DNA of 43,276 bases from an uncultured Bacilli bacterium (GCA_934089255.1 CAKOJI010000007.1:1-43276), one strand, 5' to 3'; counted from the stretch's first letter, positions 34,200-42,977 are shown. The notes: generated by a model from the sequence alone, not told the origin. Numbers and translations are program-made.

Positions 34200-36002
34200 C
34201 TATCTATTATTTCTAAATCTATCCTTAGGATCCAATATAGCTTTTCTTATTCTAATAGCATCAGGAGTAACTTCAACATACTCATCATCTTCTATAAATT
34301 CTAATGCTTCTTCTAAAGAGAAAGTTTTAGGTGGTACTAACTGAATAGCATCATCACTACTTTTACTTCTTGTATTAGACATTTCTTTATTTTTACAAGG
34401 GTTAACATTTAAATCATTATCACGGTTATTTATACCAACTACCATACCAATATAAACATCTGTTGCTGGTCCAACAATTAAAATACCTCTATCTTGTAAA
34501 TTAAATAATGAATAACCTAAAGTTTTACCATTTTCCATAGAAACCAATACGCCGTTTTTACGAGTAGTTAAATCTCCTGCAAAAGGCTTGTACTCATCAA
34601 AACTACGTACCATAACACCTTCGCCTTTAGTATTAGTTATAAATGCACTTCTATATCCAATTAAGCCACGTGTAGGAGCACTAAACTCCATATGAGTATA
34701 ATTATCATCAGTAGTTTGCATTGATAAAAGTAAACCTTTTCTTTCTTGTAAATCACTTATAATTGTACTAGCATAATCACTAGGAGTATTTACTATAACT
34801 TTCTCGAAAGGTTCACATTTAACACCATCAACTTCTTTTAACAATACTTGAGGTTTTGAAACAGATAATTCATAACCTTCTCTTCTCATATTTTCTAAAA
34901 GTACAGATAAATGTAATTCACCACGTCCACTAACTTTAAAACCATCACTATTTTCTAATTCTTCAACTTCTAAACCAACATTAGTTTCAAGTTCTTTTTC
35001 TAATCTCTCTCTTAAATGTCTGTTAGTTAAGAATTTACCGCTTTGTCCAGCAAAAGGACTATTATTAACTAAGAAATTCATAGATAAAGTAGGTTTATCA
35101 ATATGTATTGGAGGTAATGGATTAGGTTTTCCTAAACTACAGACAGTATCACCTATACTAATAGTACTACATCCAGCAATAGTAACTATATCACCATAAT
35201 ATGCTTCTTTTTTTTCTACTCTGTTAATACCTTCATTAACAAACAATTTACTAATTCTAAAACTAGATTCTTTACCATCATTACTAATTAAAGTAACATT
35301 CTCTCCAGCTTTAATCATACCTTTATTAACTCTACCAATACCAAGTCTTCCAATATAATCATCATAATCTAATTGACTAATTTGTAATTGTAAATCATCA
35401 TCTTTATTACCTTCAAAAGGTTTTACTTGTTCTAAAACAGTATCTAAAAGTGGGCTAATAGAATCTTCCATTTTATTTAAATCTCTAGTAGATTTTCCTT
35501 GTTTTGCAATACCATAAACAATTGGAAAATCTAACTGATCATCATTAGCATTTAAATCACAGAATAAATCAAACGTCATATTAACAACTTCTTCAGGTCT
35601 TGCATCCTTTTTATCTATCTTATTAATAAATAATATTGGTCTTAAATTTTGTTCTAATGCTTTGTTCAAAACAAATCTTGTTTGAGGCATTGGACCTTCA
35701 GCGCTATCAACTATTAATATAACAGTATCAACAGTTTTAATAACACGTTCAACTTCACTTGAAAAATCAGCATGCCCTGGAGTATCTACAATATTTATTT
35801 TATAATCTTTATATCTTATAGCACAATTCTTTGAATATATTGTAATTCCTCTTTCTCTTTCAAGATCATTAGAATCCATTACACAGTCTACTACCTCTTC
35901 ATTTTCTCTAAAAACACCATTTTGTTCAAGTAACGCATCTACCAAAGTACTTTTACCAGCATCTACGTGAGCAACAACAGCAACATTAATTATTTTATCC
36001 AT
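34200..36002 (-). CDS. typA: Ribosome-associated GTPase TypA/BipA
   Basis: A translational GTPase of the EF-G group that aids ribosome assembly and stress or cold adaptation. 600 residues, normal length. G motifs: AHVDAGKSTL, ERGITI, DTPGHADFSS and NKIDKKDA. Domain II, the EF-G-like domains III and V, and the C-terminal TypA-specific domain follow (KTFSLEEALEFIEDDEYVEVTP). ATG 36002 lies 31 nt after a good promoter (36034-36062). Single gene, terminated at 34171-34198. Confidence 0.97.
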   Translation of the reverse strand: MDKIINVAVVAHVDAGKSTLVDALLEQNGVFRENEEVVDCVMDSNDLERERGITIYSKNCAIRYKDYKINIVDTPGHADFSSEVERVIKTVDTVILIVDSAEGPMPQTRFVLNKALEQNLRPILFINKIDKKDARPEEVVNMTFDLFCDLNANDDQLDFPIVYGIAKQGKSTRDLNKMEDSISPLLDTVLEQVKPFEGNKDDDLQLQISQLDYDDYIGRLGIGRVNKGMIKAGENVTLISNDGKESSFRISKLFVNEGINRVEKKEAYYGDIVTIAGCSTISIGDTVCSLGKPNPLPPIHIDKPTLSMNFLVNNSPFAGQSGKFLTNRHLRERLEKELETNVGLEVEELENSDGFKVSGRGELHLSVLLENMRREGYELSVSKPQVLLKEVDGVKCEPFEKVIVNTPSDYASTIISDLQERKGLLLSMQTTDDNYTHMEFSAPTRGLIGYRSAFITNTKGEGVMVRSFDEYKPFAGDLTTRKNGVLVSMENGKTLGYSLFNLQDRGILIVGPATDVYIGMVVGINNRDNDLNVNPCKNKEMSNTRSKSSDDAIQLVPPKTFSLEEALEFIEDDEYVEVTPDAIRIRKAILDPKDRFRNNR

Positions 36003-36033
36003 AAAAACACTTCCCTTTTTTTATAACTAGTTA

Positions 36034-36062
36034 ATCATACAACAAAACATATTGTTTTGCAA
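36034..36062 (-). promoter_or_regulatory. Promoter of typA with an inverted repeat
   Basis: Minus strand: -35 TTGCAA (36062-36057), 17-nt spacer, -10 TATGAT (36039-36034). An inverted repeat CAAAACA/TGTTTTG with centre TAT (36043-36059) fills the spacer, possibly an operator. Confidence 0.6.
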
Positions 36063-36088
36063 GAAAAAATGCTTTTTTAAAGCATTTT
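36062..36088 (-). terminator. Terminator of a small minus-strand transcript
   Basis: AAAATGCTTT (36066-36075) pairs with AAAGCATTTT (36079-36088), 10 bp, loop TTT. The A-run at 36064-36069 gives T on the minus strand, ending a transcript coming from about 36200. Confidence 0.75.
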
Positions 36089-36215
36089 CTCTATATCTTC
36101 TACAATTTCTTCAATAATTTGTATATCTAATATAATTAATAAATCTATTGGCAATTAACTCATAAATCATTACCATCATATTTATTTTCCCTAACCACCC
36201 CTCCTAAGTAATTGT
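36077..36215 (-). other. Small transcription unit or frameshifted tiny gene
   Basis: The 331 nt between typA and the YfhO-like start hold no ordinary gene, but the minus strand has gene-like signals. There is a strong RBS-like AGGAGGGG (36205-36198), a further AGGG 9 nt before ATG 36179, and a terminator at 36062-36088. The ATG frame encodes 22 residues (MMVMIYELIANRFINYIRY, then TNY) and stops at 36111. A second frame ends in EEIVEDIEKML with its TAA at 36077-36079 inside the terminator loop, as many real genes here do. Joining the two frames by one base change would give one small protein. So it may be a frameshifted small gene, a short peptide, or a small RNA. The plus-strand promoter of the next gene must also lie here. 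Confidence 0.35.
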
Positions 36216-36333
36216 CATATATATTAAAAAATCAGTAAATATTATTCTAAATAAACTACACGTTTTAATCATAAAATATCAATATAAATTGAATAAAAAT
36301 TATCAATATTATATAATTCTAATAGGTGATATT

Positions 36334-38880
36334 ATGAAAGACTTTTTAAAAAAATATAATTATATATTATTAACATTTATTATAGGTTTTATAATAATAT
36401 CAACGATTTATATATTAGAAGACGTTGCACCACTTGGTAAAAATTCATTATTAACCGTAGATTTCTTTCATCAATATGGTCCAATGTTAGCAGAACTATA
36501 TGACAGAATAAAATCAGGTAGTAACTTAATATATAGTTTTAACACAGGTCTAGGATTACCATATTATAGAAACTATTTTAATTATTTATCAAGTCCTATA
36601 AATTTATTAATACTATTATTTAAAAGAAAAGATCTAATTATGTCATACTCAATAATTATAGGTTTAAAATCTATATTATCTTGTATTACTATGGCTATTT
36701 ATTTAAGAAAGAAATTAAATATTAAATCTCTATACTTAGTAGGATTATCTCTTTTATATGGTTACTCTGCATACTTTACTGCATATTATTGGAATATAAT
36801 GTGGATAGATGGAATTTATATACTACCATTAATAACATTAGGTATAGAAAATATTATAAATAAAAAAAGTGGAATACTATACACTCTTTCACTAAGTTAT
36901 ATTTTATACACAAACTACTTTATAGGATATATGTGTTGCATCTATTCAATACTTTACTTTATAGCATATTTAATAATAAAAATAGATAAATTTGACATAA
37001 AAAAAATAATTAAATCTTGTTTAATTTTTGGTATTTGTTCACTAATATCAGGTTTACTACTAGCATTCGAACTAATTCCAATGTATGAAGCGTTAAAAAG
37101 TACAAACGCTACAATGGGTAGTATACCAACTGAACAATACTATGCATTTACTATAATAGAATTTATAAAAAATCATTTAACTGGCGTAAATAGTACAGTA
37201 TTTGCATCAGATATTTCAAATTGTCCTAATATTTCTTGCGGAATACTAACTATAGCATTGCTAATAGAATTTATATTAAATAAAAAAATAACTATAAAAA
37301 GAAAAATTGTATACATATCACTTTTAATAATATTAACATTATCATTTTATATTGCACCATTAGACTACGTTTGGCACGCATTTCACGTTCCAAATGATTT
37401 ACCATATAGATATTCATTTATATATAGTTTTATACTAATATTAATATCTGCTTACTCATTAAAATATATAAAACATAATTCATATATAAAAACATTTATA
37501 TCTTACATAACATGTTTAATATTAATCACATTCGTATTAAAAACAAATTATGCCAACATTACAAAAAACATGATAAACATTAACTATTTACTAATAACAA
37601 CATATTTTCTAATATACACTCTATATCATTTCTATAAAAAAACAAAAAAAATAGCAGTAATATTATTTATAATAGTATGCAGTATAGAATGTATAATAAC
37701 TATAAACCATAATTGGGATATATTACAATACATTGATGATTTTTATAAAGATTATAAAAACATAAATAATAGTATAAAAATAATAAATAAAAAAGATAAC
37801 GAATTATTTTTTAGAACTGAAAAAAATAATATATTAACATTAAATGATGGTGCTTGGTATAATTATTATGGACATACAACATTTAGTTCAATGGCGTACA
37901 ATAATATTGCAAAACTAACAAATGATTTAGGACAACCAGGTAATGAAATAAATAGTTATTACTACAAACAAAACACACCAATATATGACACTATGTTTGA
38001 TATAAAATATATAATAGGAAATAATGTAGATGAAACAAATTATAATCTAGAATTAAACGAATATGGAACTCTTACTTATAAATATAAATATACTACAGGA
38101 TTAATGTTTGGAGTAAATAAAAACATAAAAAAATGGACCAATAACTTCATAAACCCATTAGAATACCAAAATGATTTTATAAATTATTCTACAAACATAG
38201 AAAATACACTATATAGATTAACTTTAAAAAATAAAGAAACTATTAAAAATAATGATGAAACAATTATTAAATTTAACTACGAAACTACTAACAACAATGC
38301 ATACATCTATGCAGATAGTAGTCAAATAAAATATTTAATAGTAAACGACACACTATACTATAAAGACAATATAGATATAAATAAAATATCACTTTTATTA
38401 AATAAAAAAATTAAAAAAACAGAAAGTTATGAAGAACCATACGTAATAAATACAAAAACTAATAATATATTAGAAATCTTCATTTGTTTCAAAACATATT
38501 TATATGAAGAAGCAGATGTATATTCACTTGATAACACTAAATTTAAAAAAGCATATAACTCTTTTAAAGAAAATGAAATTAAAATAACTAAATTTAAAGA
38601 AAATAAAATTTACGGTAGCATTAATTTATCAGAAGATAAAACTATCTATACTTCTATACCATACGATAAAGGATGGAAAATATACATTAACGATAAACAA
38701 ATTAATACATTTAAAATAAATGATTCATTATTAGGATTTGATTTAAAAAAAGGTGACAATTATATAAAACTAAAATATATTCCAAATAATCTAGATTTAG
38801 GTATAGGAATAAGTATAACAACACTAATTATTTCTATCTCGTATTTATTAATAAAAAGAAAAAAATTAATCATCAATTAG
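36334..38880 (+). CDS. YfhO-family multi-spanning membrane protein
   Basis: 848 residues, near the 861 of B. subtilis YfhO. Around a dozen membrane segments in the first 480 residues carry the family pattern: DFFHQYGPMLAELYDRIKSG, SFNTGLGLPYYRNYFNYLSSP and YWNIMWIDGIYILPLITLGIE. A large extracellular domain follows, then one C-terminal membrane segment and a Lys-rich end. YfhO works with CsbB-type glycosyltransferases in multi-component glycosylation of lipoteichoic acid or the envelope. The start is ATG 36334, 5 nt after AGGTGAT; an upstream TTG (36289) has no RBS. No CsbB or GtcA partner is in the window. It converges on the lipid kinase with 15 nt overlap. Confidence 0.87.
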   Translation: MKDFLKKYNYILLTFIIGFIIISTIYILEDVAPLGKNSLLTVDFFHQYGPMLAELYDRIKSGSNLIYSFNTGLGLPYYRNYFNYLSSPINLLILLFKRKDLIMSYSIIIGLKSILSCITMAIYLRKKLNIKSLYLVGLSLLYGYSAYFTAYYWNIMWIDGIYILPLITLGIENIINKKSGILYTLSLSYILYTNYFIGYMCCIYSILYFIAYLIIKIDKFDIKKIIKSCLIFGICSLISGLLLAFELIPMYEALKSTNATMGSIPTEQYYAFTIIEFIKNHLTGVNSTVFASDISNCPNISCGILTIALLIEFILNKKITIKRKIVYISLLIILTLSFYIAPLDYVWHAFHVPNDLPYRYSFIYSFILILISAYSLKYIKHNSYIKTFISYITCLILITFVLKTNYANITKNMININYLLITTYFLIYTLYHFYKKTKKIAVILFIIVCSIECIITINHNWDILQYIDDFYKDYKNINNSIKIINKKDNELFFRTEKNNILTLNDGAWYNYYGHTTFSSMAYNNIAKLTNDLGQPGNEINSYYYKQNTPIYDTMFDIKYIIGNNVDETNYNLELNEYGTLTYKYKYTTGLMFGVNKNIKKWTNNFINPLEYQNDFINYSTNIENTLYRLTLKNKETIKNNDETIIKFNYETTNNNAYIYADSSQIKYLIVNDTLYYKDNIDINKISLLLNKKIKKTESYEEPYVINTKTNNILEIFICFKTYLYEEADVYSLDNTKFKKAYNSFKENEIKITKFKENKIYGSINLSEDKTIYTSIPYDKGWKIYINDKQINTFKINDSLLGFDLKKGDNYIKLKYIPNNLDLGIGISITTLIISISYLLIKRKKLIIN

Positions 38881-38893
38881 ATTAATTTTTTTT
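38859..38893. terminator. Bidirectional terminator across the YfhO and lipid kinase ends
   Basis: AAAAAAATTAATC (38859-38871) pairs with GATTAATTTTTTT (38880-38892), 13 bp, loop 8 nt. The stop codons of both convergent genes lie in or next to it. Confidence 0.8.
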
Positions 38894-39804
38894 AAGAATA
38901 ACTTTTTAACATTCTTAGTAGGCATTAATACTTTAAAATCATTTACAGTACTAAATTCATATTCTTTAACTGCTCTATCTAACTTATCTCCATCAATACA
39001 CCAAGCTTTTTTAGGGTATTGATCAAATTTAAATTTTACTCTACTTGTTTTATAAAATTCAAAACCACTAATATTATTAGGATCATTATCAATTAATAAT
39101 CTAAGCGCTCTTATAATACTTCTTCTAGTAGGAAAATTACAAAGCAATAACTCAAATTGATTATCATCTAATTTAACATCTTTATAAAAATTATTAATAC
39201 CAGCAATTCTATTAGCATTACTTACTAATATAAAAGAATAATATCCACTTTTTTTAACACCGTTAATTTCATAATCTACATAATATGATTTAATAGGTCT
39301 AAAATAATCTTTAACTCCTTCAAATAAATATGCTAAATAACCATATTTCTTTTTTAAATATCTAGGTGTATCATAAGCAATATTAATAAACTTACCTAAA
39401 CCAGCAACATAAACAAAAGGTCTATCATTAACGGTACATATATCTATATTTTTAACTTTTCCTTCTAAAAGCATTTTAACATTGTTTTCAAAATTCTTTC
39501 CATAACCAAACATAGTACCAACATCATTACAAGTACCAACAGGTATATTAGCAACAATTAATCTATCCTTCCTTTGCATATTACCAGTTACAACCTCGTT
39601 AAAAGTTCCATCTCCACCAACACTAACAACTAAATCTGCATAATCTAAATGACTCACAATTTCTTTAGCGTGACCAGCATATTGTGTTGGAACGATCTTT
39701 AAATTATATCCGTATTCTGGAAATATTATCTTAGCACTTTTTAACATATCACCATTTATAGTATGCCCACTATTAGGGTTATATATCATAAGACATTGTT
39801 TCAC
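38866..39804 (-). CDS. Diacylglycerol/lipid kinase family protein (DagK/YegS-like)
   Basis: About 313 residues. The NAD-kinase-like fold is clear: LMIYNPNSGHT at the start, the diglycine nucleotide loop SVGGDGTFNEVV, and IPVGTCNDVGTMFG. In the C-terminal domain WCIDGDKLD supplies the metal-site region of the family (Mg and lipid binding). Such enzymes phosphorylate diacylglycerol in lipoteichoic acid turnover, or related lipids. GTG 39804 is chosen because GGTGAT lies 4 nt before it, placing the first lysine where the family begins; GTG codons further upstream lack an RBS. Confidence 0.88.
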   Translation of the reverse strand: MKQCLMIYNPNSGHTINGDMLKSAKIIFPEYGYNLKIVPTQYAGHAKEIVSHLDYADLVVSVGGDGTFNEVVTGNMQRKDRLIVANIPVGTCNDVGTMFGYGKNFENNVKMLLEGKVKNIDICTVNDRPFVYVAGLGKFINIAYDTPRYLKKKYGYLAYLFEGVKDYFRPIKSYYVDYEINGVKKSGYYSFILVSNANRIAGINNFYKDVKLDDNQFELLLCNFPTRRSIIRALRLLIDNDPNNISGFEFYKTSRVKFKFDQYPKKAWCIDGDKLDRAVKEYEFSTVNDFKVLMPTKNVKKLFLKKINLIDD

Positions 39805-39850
39805 GTTAATCACCACACATAAATTATAATATAAAAAATAAATTTTTACA

Positions 39851-39875
39851 AAACAAAAAGGACAAAAGTGTCCTT
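39851..39875 (-). terminator. Terminator after the Hsp20 gene
   Basis: AAGGACA (39858-39864) pairs with TGTCCTT (39869-39875), loop AAAG. The A-rich left flank gives T-rich sequence on the minus strand. The Hsp20 stop (39874) is in the right arm. Confidence 0.75.
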
Positions 39876-40266
39876 AATCATTAATTTCAATGACAGTTTT
39901 ATTATCTTGTTTTTCTTCTTTAGGAACAGTAATACATAAAGTACCATTATTAAACTTAGCATTAATTAAATTTGTATCAATATCTCCTACATAGAATGTT
40001 CTAGAATATTCACCATAACTTCTTTCTTTTCTAATATAGTTTTTATCACTATCTTCTTCTTTTTCTTCTTTTTTAGCAGTTATAGTTAAATAACCGTTTT
40101 TACATTCTACATTGATATCTTTCTTATCAAATCCAGGTACATCAACTTCTATATTGCATTTACCATCTTTTTCATATATATCACATTTCATAACTGCTCC
40201 ATCCTTTGAACTAACAAAATCATCAAAAATGTCATCTAAATAATACTTTCTAGGTATTAAACTCAT
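39874..40266 (-). CDS. Small heat-shock protein, Hsp20/alpha-crystallin family
   Basis: 130 residues, a complete Hsp20: a short N-terminal region (about 1-35) with LIPRKYYLDDIFDDF, an alpha-crystallin domain (about 36-125) with IEVDVPGFDKKDINVECKNG and GYLTITAKKEE, and a short C-terminal tail. The usual I-x-I/V motif may be the final VIEIND. It binds unfolding proteins without ATP. Directly upstream is a CIRCE operator (40306-40332) overlapping its promoter, so HrcA repression in the absence of heat shock is expected. RBS AAAGGAAG precedes ATG 40266. Confidence 0.93.
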   Translation of the reverse strand: MSLIPRKYYLDDIFDDFVSSKDGAVMKCDIYEKDGKCNIEVDVPGFDKKDINVECKNGYLTITAKKEEKEEDSDKNYIRKERSYGEYSRTFYVGDIDTNLINAKFNNGTLCITVPKEEKQDNKTVIEIND

Positions 40267-40291
40267 ATATCTCTCTTCCTTTCACAATTAT

Positions 40292-40319
40292 ATTATATCA
40301 CTAATTTAGCACTTGTCAA
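40292..40319 (-). promoter_or_regulatory. Promoter of the Hsp20 gene
   Basis: Minus strand: -35 TTGACA (40319-40314), 16-nt spacer, -10 TATAAT (40297-40292). The -35 lies in the CIRCE spacer, so bound HrcA would block RNA polymerase. Confidence 0.8.
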
Positions 40320-40332
40320 TACTAAGTGCTAA
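40306..40332. promoter_or_regulatory. CIRCE element (HrcA operator)
   Basis: TTAGCACTT (40306-40314), 9-nt spacer, AAGTGCTAA (40324-40332). The consensus is TTAGCACTC-N9-GAGTGCTAA; only the inner base of each arm differs, and both arms still match each other perfectly. It is placed over the Hsp20 promoter. Confidence 0.9.
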
Positions 40333-40351
40333 CTTTTTTAAAATTTTTAAT

Positions 40352-40378
40352 AAAAAAAGTATCCTATATTAAGATACT
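40352..40378 (-). terminator. Terminator after the two-repeat permease
   Basis: AGTATC (40358-40363) pairs with GATACT (40373-40378), loop 9 nt. The A-run at 40352-40358 yields T on the minus strand. The permease stop (40364-40366) lies in the loop. Confidence 0.7.
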
Positions 40379-41206
40379 CAAAAATTCTGTAATTATACCA
40401 ACAAGAACTCCTATTAAATATAAAGTTACAAGTATAAAAACATTTTCTCTCAAATTTTTATTATTCTTAAATAAAAGTAATAAAGCAACACCACTACCAG
40501 TTAATAACCCAGATATAGATGTCCCTAAATTAATAACATTTTCTAAATATAATTGTGTTAATATTACACTAGAACCACAATTAGGTATTAACCCTATAAG
40601 TGATCCTAAAAATGGTCCAAATATAGTATTCTTCATAAATACTTTGCTAATAATATCATTACCAATATATAAAAATAAAATATTTAAACAAAAACTAACT
40701 ATTAAAATAAATAACAAAATATTTAATGTGTGTTTAATACTTGATTTAATTATACTATGCCTACAATGACAATGTTCATCTTCGCAAACATTATAATTAT
40801 AATTTGAATTATTTTTTCTTCTAAAAATATAATCTATTACAAAACCAAAAAACATTCCACACATAATTTTTATAAATAATATTAATAAAATAATATTCAA
40901 AGGAGCATTTTGGCTTAACATAATAGGTAACATCTCATCACTGGTTGATAAATAAATAGAGAATAAAGTTCCTAAAGAAATAACACGTGTTATATATAAA
41001 TTAGTTGCTACAACAGAAAAACCACATTGAGGTATTACACCGAGTAAACTACCAATGACAGGTCCAAATTTACCAGACTTTTTAATAAGATTTTTAGTTT
41101 TATTATTTAATTTGTGTTCTAGTAATTCTAATAATAAAAATGTTAAAAAAAGGAATGGCAATATTTTTAGAGCATCAACTAATGTGTCAATTATTATATC
41201 TTTCAT
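40364..41206 (-). CDS. Two-repeat permease, ArsP_2/putative heavy-metal exporter type
   Basis: 280 residues with about eight to ten membrane segments, made of two halves. Each half has the same key loop: IPQCGFSVVATNLYITRVISLGT in the first and IPNCGSSVILTQLYLENVINLGT in the second. This is the pattern of the ArsP_2 family (often annotated as putative manganese or heavy-metal exporter), but this copy is short. Between the halves is a cytoplasmic or outside loop with a dense metal-ligand cluster, CEDEHCHCRHS (three Cys, three His, several acidic residues). Substrate unproven; a soft-metal or arsenic compound exporter is plausible. Single gene with its own terminator. Confidence 0.75.
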   Translation of the reverse strand: MKDIIIDTLVDALKILPFLFLTFLLLELLEHKLNNKTKNLIKKSGKFGPVIGSLLGVIPQCGFSVVATNLYITRVISLGTLFSIYLSTSDEMLPIMLSQNAPLNIILLILFIKIMCGMFFGFVIDYIFRRKNNSNYNYNVCEDEHCHCRHSIIKSSIKHTLNILLFILIVSFCLNILFLYIGNDIISKVFMKNTIFGPFLGSLIGLIPNCGSSVILTQLYLENVINLGTSISGLLTGSGVALLLLFKNNKNLRENVFILVTLYLIGVLVGIITEFLSILI

Positions 41207-41265
41207 AAATTCCTCCGAACAAATGAGATTATATATTATTTAAAATAAAAAGTCAATTTCAAAAA

Positions 41266-42849
41266 TTAACTTTCTATTCCAAATCTATCTATATATTCTT
41301 CATAACTAATTTCTTTATCTCTTATAGTACCATCTTTTTTAATTTCTATAAGCCTATTACAAACTGAATCTATAATTTCTTCATCAAACGTACTAACAAT
41401 AAGAGAACTCTTATATCTTTCTAAACCTTCATTAAGAGCAGTAATGCTTTCTATATCCAAATGATTTGTAGGTTCATCTAAAAGAAGTACATTACCATGA
41501 TTTAACATAACTTTTGCAAACATACATCTTACCTTTTCTCCACCAGATAATACATTAACATTTTTAAAAACTTCTTCTCCACTAAACAACATTCTTCCTA
41601 AAAATCCTCTTATAAACGTATCATCAGTGCTTTCTGTATACTGTTTTAACCATTCCATCATATTTAAATTTTTATTAAAATACTTATCATGATTCTTTTC
41701 ATAATATGAAATTTTTACAGTATAACCAACCTTAACTGAACCAGAATCAGGTTCTATCTCCCCACTAATTATATTTAATAAAGCAGTTTTTGCTATTTCA
41801 TTATTACCAATTAAAGCAATTTTATCATTTTTTCTAATAACAAATCTAACATTATGTAAAATATCTTTATAACAAATATTATCAACAATAATAACATCAT
41901 TACCAAGTTCTCTTTCGATATCAAAATTAATATATGGATATTTTCTACTACTAGGTTTTATTTCATCTAATTTTATTTTTTCCAAAGCTTTTTTTCTACT
42001 AGTAGCTTGTTTACTTTTACTTGCATTTGCACTAAATCTTCTAATAAAATCTTCTAATTCTTTTATCTTATCTTCTTTTTTCTTATTAGAATCCTTCATT
42101 TGTTTCTGTATTAATTGACTAGATTTATACCAAAAATCATAATTACCTATAAACATAGTTATTTTTTCATAATCTATATCTACCATATGAGTACAAACTT
42201 TATTTAAAAATGCTCTATCGTGACTAACAACTAACACAGTATTCTTAAAATTAATTAAAAATTCTTCTAACCACATTTTACTTTTTATATCTAAACCATT
42301 TGTAGGTTCATCTAGAAGAAGAACATCAGGATCACCAAACAAAGCACTTGCTAACAATACTTTAACTTTATCACTATCTTTTAACTCTCTCATTTCGAGA
42401 TAAAACAAATCTTTATTAACTCCTAAACCATTTAATAATTTTTCAGCGTCACTTTCGGCATCCCAACCATTCATAGCTAAAAATTTATCTTCCAAATCTG
42501 CTACTCTAATTCCATCTTCATCAGTAAAATCAGTTTTACTATATATCTTTTCTTTTTCTTTAATTATAGAATATAATTCTTTGTTTCCCATAATAACAGT
42601 ATCAATTACTTTATAATCATCATACAAATTATGATTTTGAACTAAAGTAGATATACGTTCACCTTTACCAACAATTACTTCACCCTTAGTAGATTCAATT
42701 CTACCATCTAATATTTTTAAAAATGTACTTTTTCCAGCACCATTAGCACCAATAATACCATAACAATTATCATTAACAAATTCTAAATTAACATTTTTAA
42801 ACAAAGTTTTTGTAGTAAATTTTAATTCTAAGTTTATAACTTTTAACAT
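41266..42849 (-). CDS. ABC-F ATPase with one decayed ATP site
   Basis: 527 residues, two ABC domains joined by a charged linker (about 245-300), no membrane segment: an ABC-F protein, which acts on the ribosome. It is closest in layout to the YbiT-like group. The first domain has an intact P-loop (GANGAGKST), Walker B LLLDEPTNGLD and switch His (VSHDRAF), but its signature is ELKDSDK in place of LSGGxK. The second has a broken P-loop (GNNEIAKTA), an intact Walker B (LLLDEPTNHLD), no switch His (VSTFDEE), and an intact signature LSGGEK. In the head-to-tail dimer this leaves site 1 complete and site 2 lost. Start ATG 42849 follows AGAGGTG by 6 nt; a GTG at 42858 lies in that RBS. A 16-bp palindrome sits over its promoter. 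Confidence 0.88.
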   Translation of the reverse strand: MLKVINLELKFTTKTLFKNVNLEFVNDNCYGIIGANGAGKSTFLKILDGRIESTKGEVIVGKGERISTLVQNHNLYDDYKVIDTVIMGNKELYSIIKEKEKIYSKTDFTDEDGIRVADLEDKFLAMNGWDAESDAEKLLNGLGVNKDLFYLEMRELKDSDKVKVLLASALFGDPDVLLLDEPTNGLDIKSKMWLEEFLINFKNTVLVVSHDRAFLNKVCTHMVDIDYEKITMFIGNYDFWYKSSQLIQKQMKDSNKKKEDKIKELEDFIRRFSANASKSKQATSRKKALEKIKLDEIKPSSRKYPYINFDIERELGNDVIIVDNICYKDILHNVRFVIRKNDKIALIGNNEIAKTALLNIISGEIEPDSGSVKVGYTVKISYYEKNHDKYFNKNLNMMEWLKQYTESTDDTFIRGFLGRMLFSGEEVFKNVNVLSGGEKVRCMFAKVMLNHGNVLLLDEPTNHLDIESITALNEGLERYKSSLIVSTFDEEIIDSVCNRLIEIKKDGTIRDKEISYEEYIDRFGIES

Positions 42850-42869
42850 AATTTTCACCTCTAAAAACG

Positions 42870-42933
42870 ATTATATTATATTTTACCACAGTGTGAAACT
42901 TTTTTCTCGTATTTTTTAAAAAAGTTTCACACT
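42870..42933 (-). promoter_or_regulatory. ABC-F promoter with a perfect 16-bp inverted repeat
   Basis: Minus strand: -35 TTTCAC (42898-42893), 17-nt spacer, -10 TATAAT (42875-42870). AGTGTGAAACTTTTTT (42890-42905) is repeated inverted at 42918-42933 with 12 nt between. The promoter-proximal arm covers the -35. It could be an operator for a dimeric or tetrameric repressor or, if transcription starts further upstream, a leader hairpin. Confidence 0.75.
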
Positions 42934-42949
42934 ACAAAAAACAAACATC

Positions 42950-42977
42950 AAAAAAAATAGACCCTAAAGTCTATTTT
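42950..42977 (-). terminator. Terminator of htpG
   Basis: AAAATAGAC (42954-42962) pairs with GTCTATTTT (42969-42977), loop 6 nt. The A-run at 42950-42957 gives T on the minus strand. The htpG stop codon (42971-42973) is in the right arm. Confidence 0.85.
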
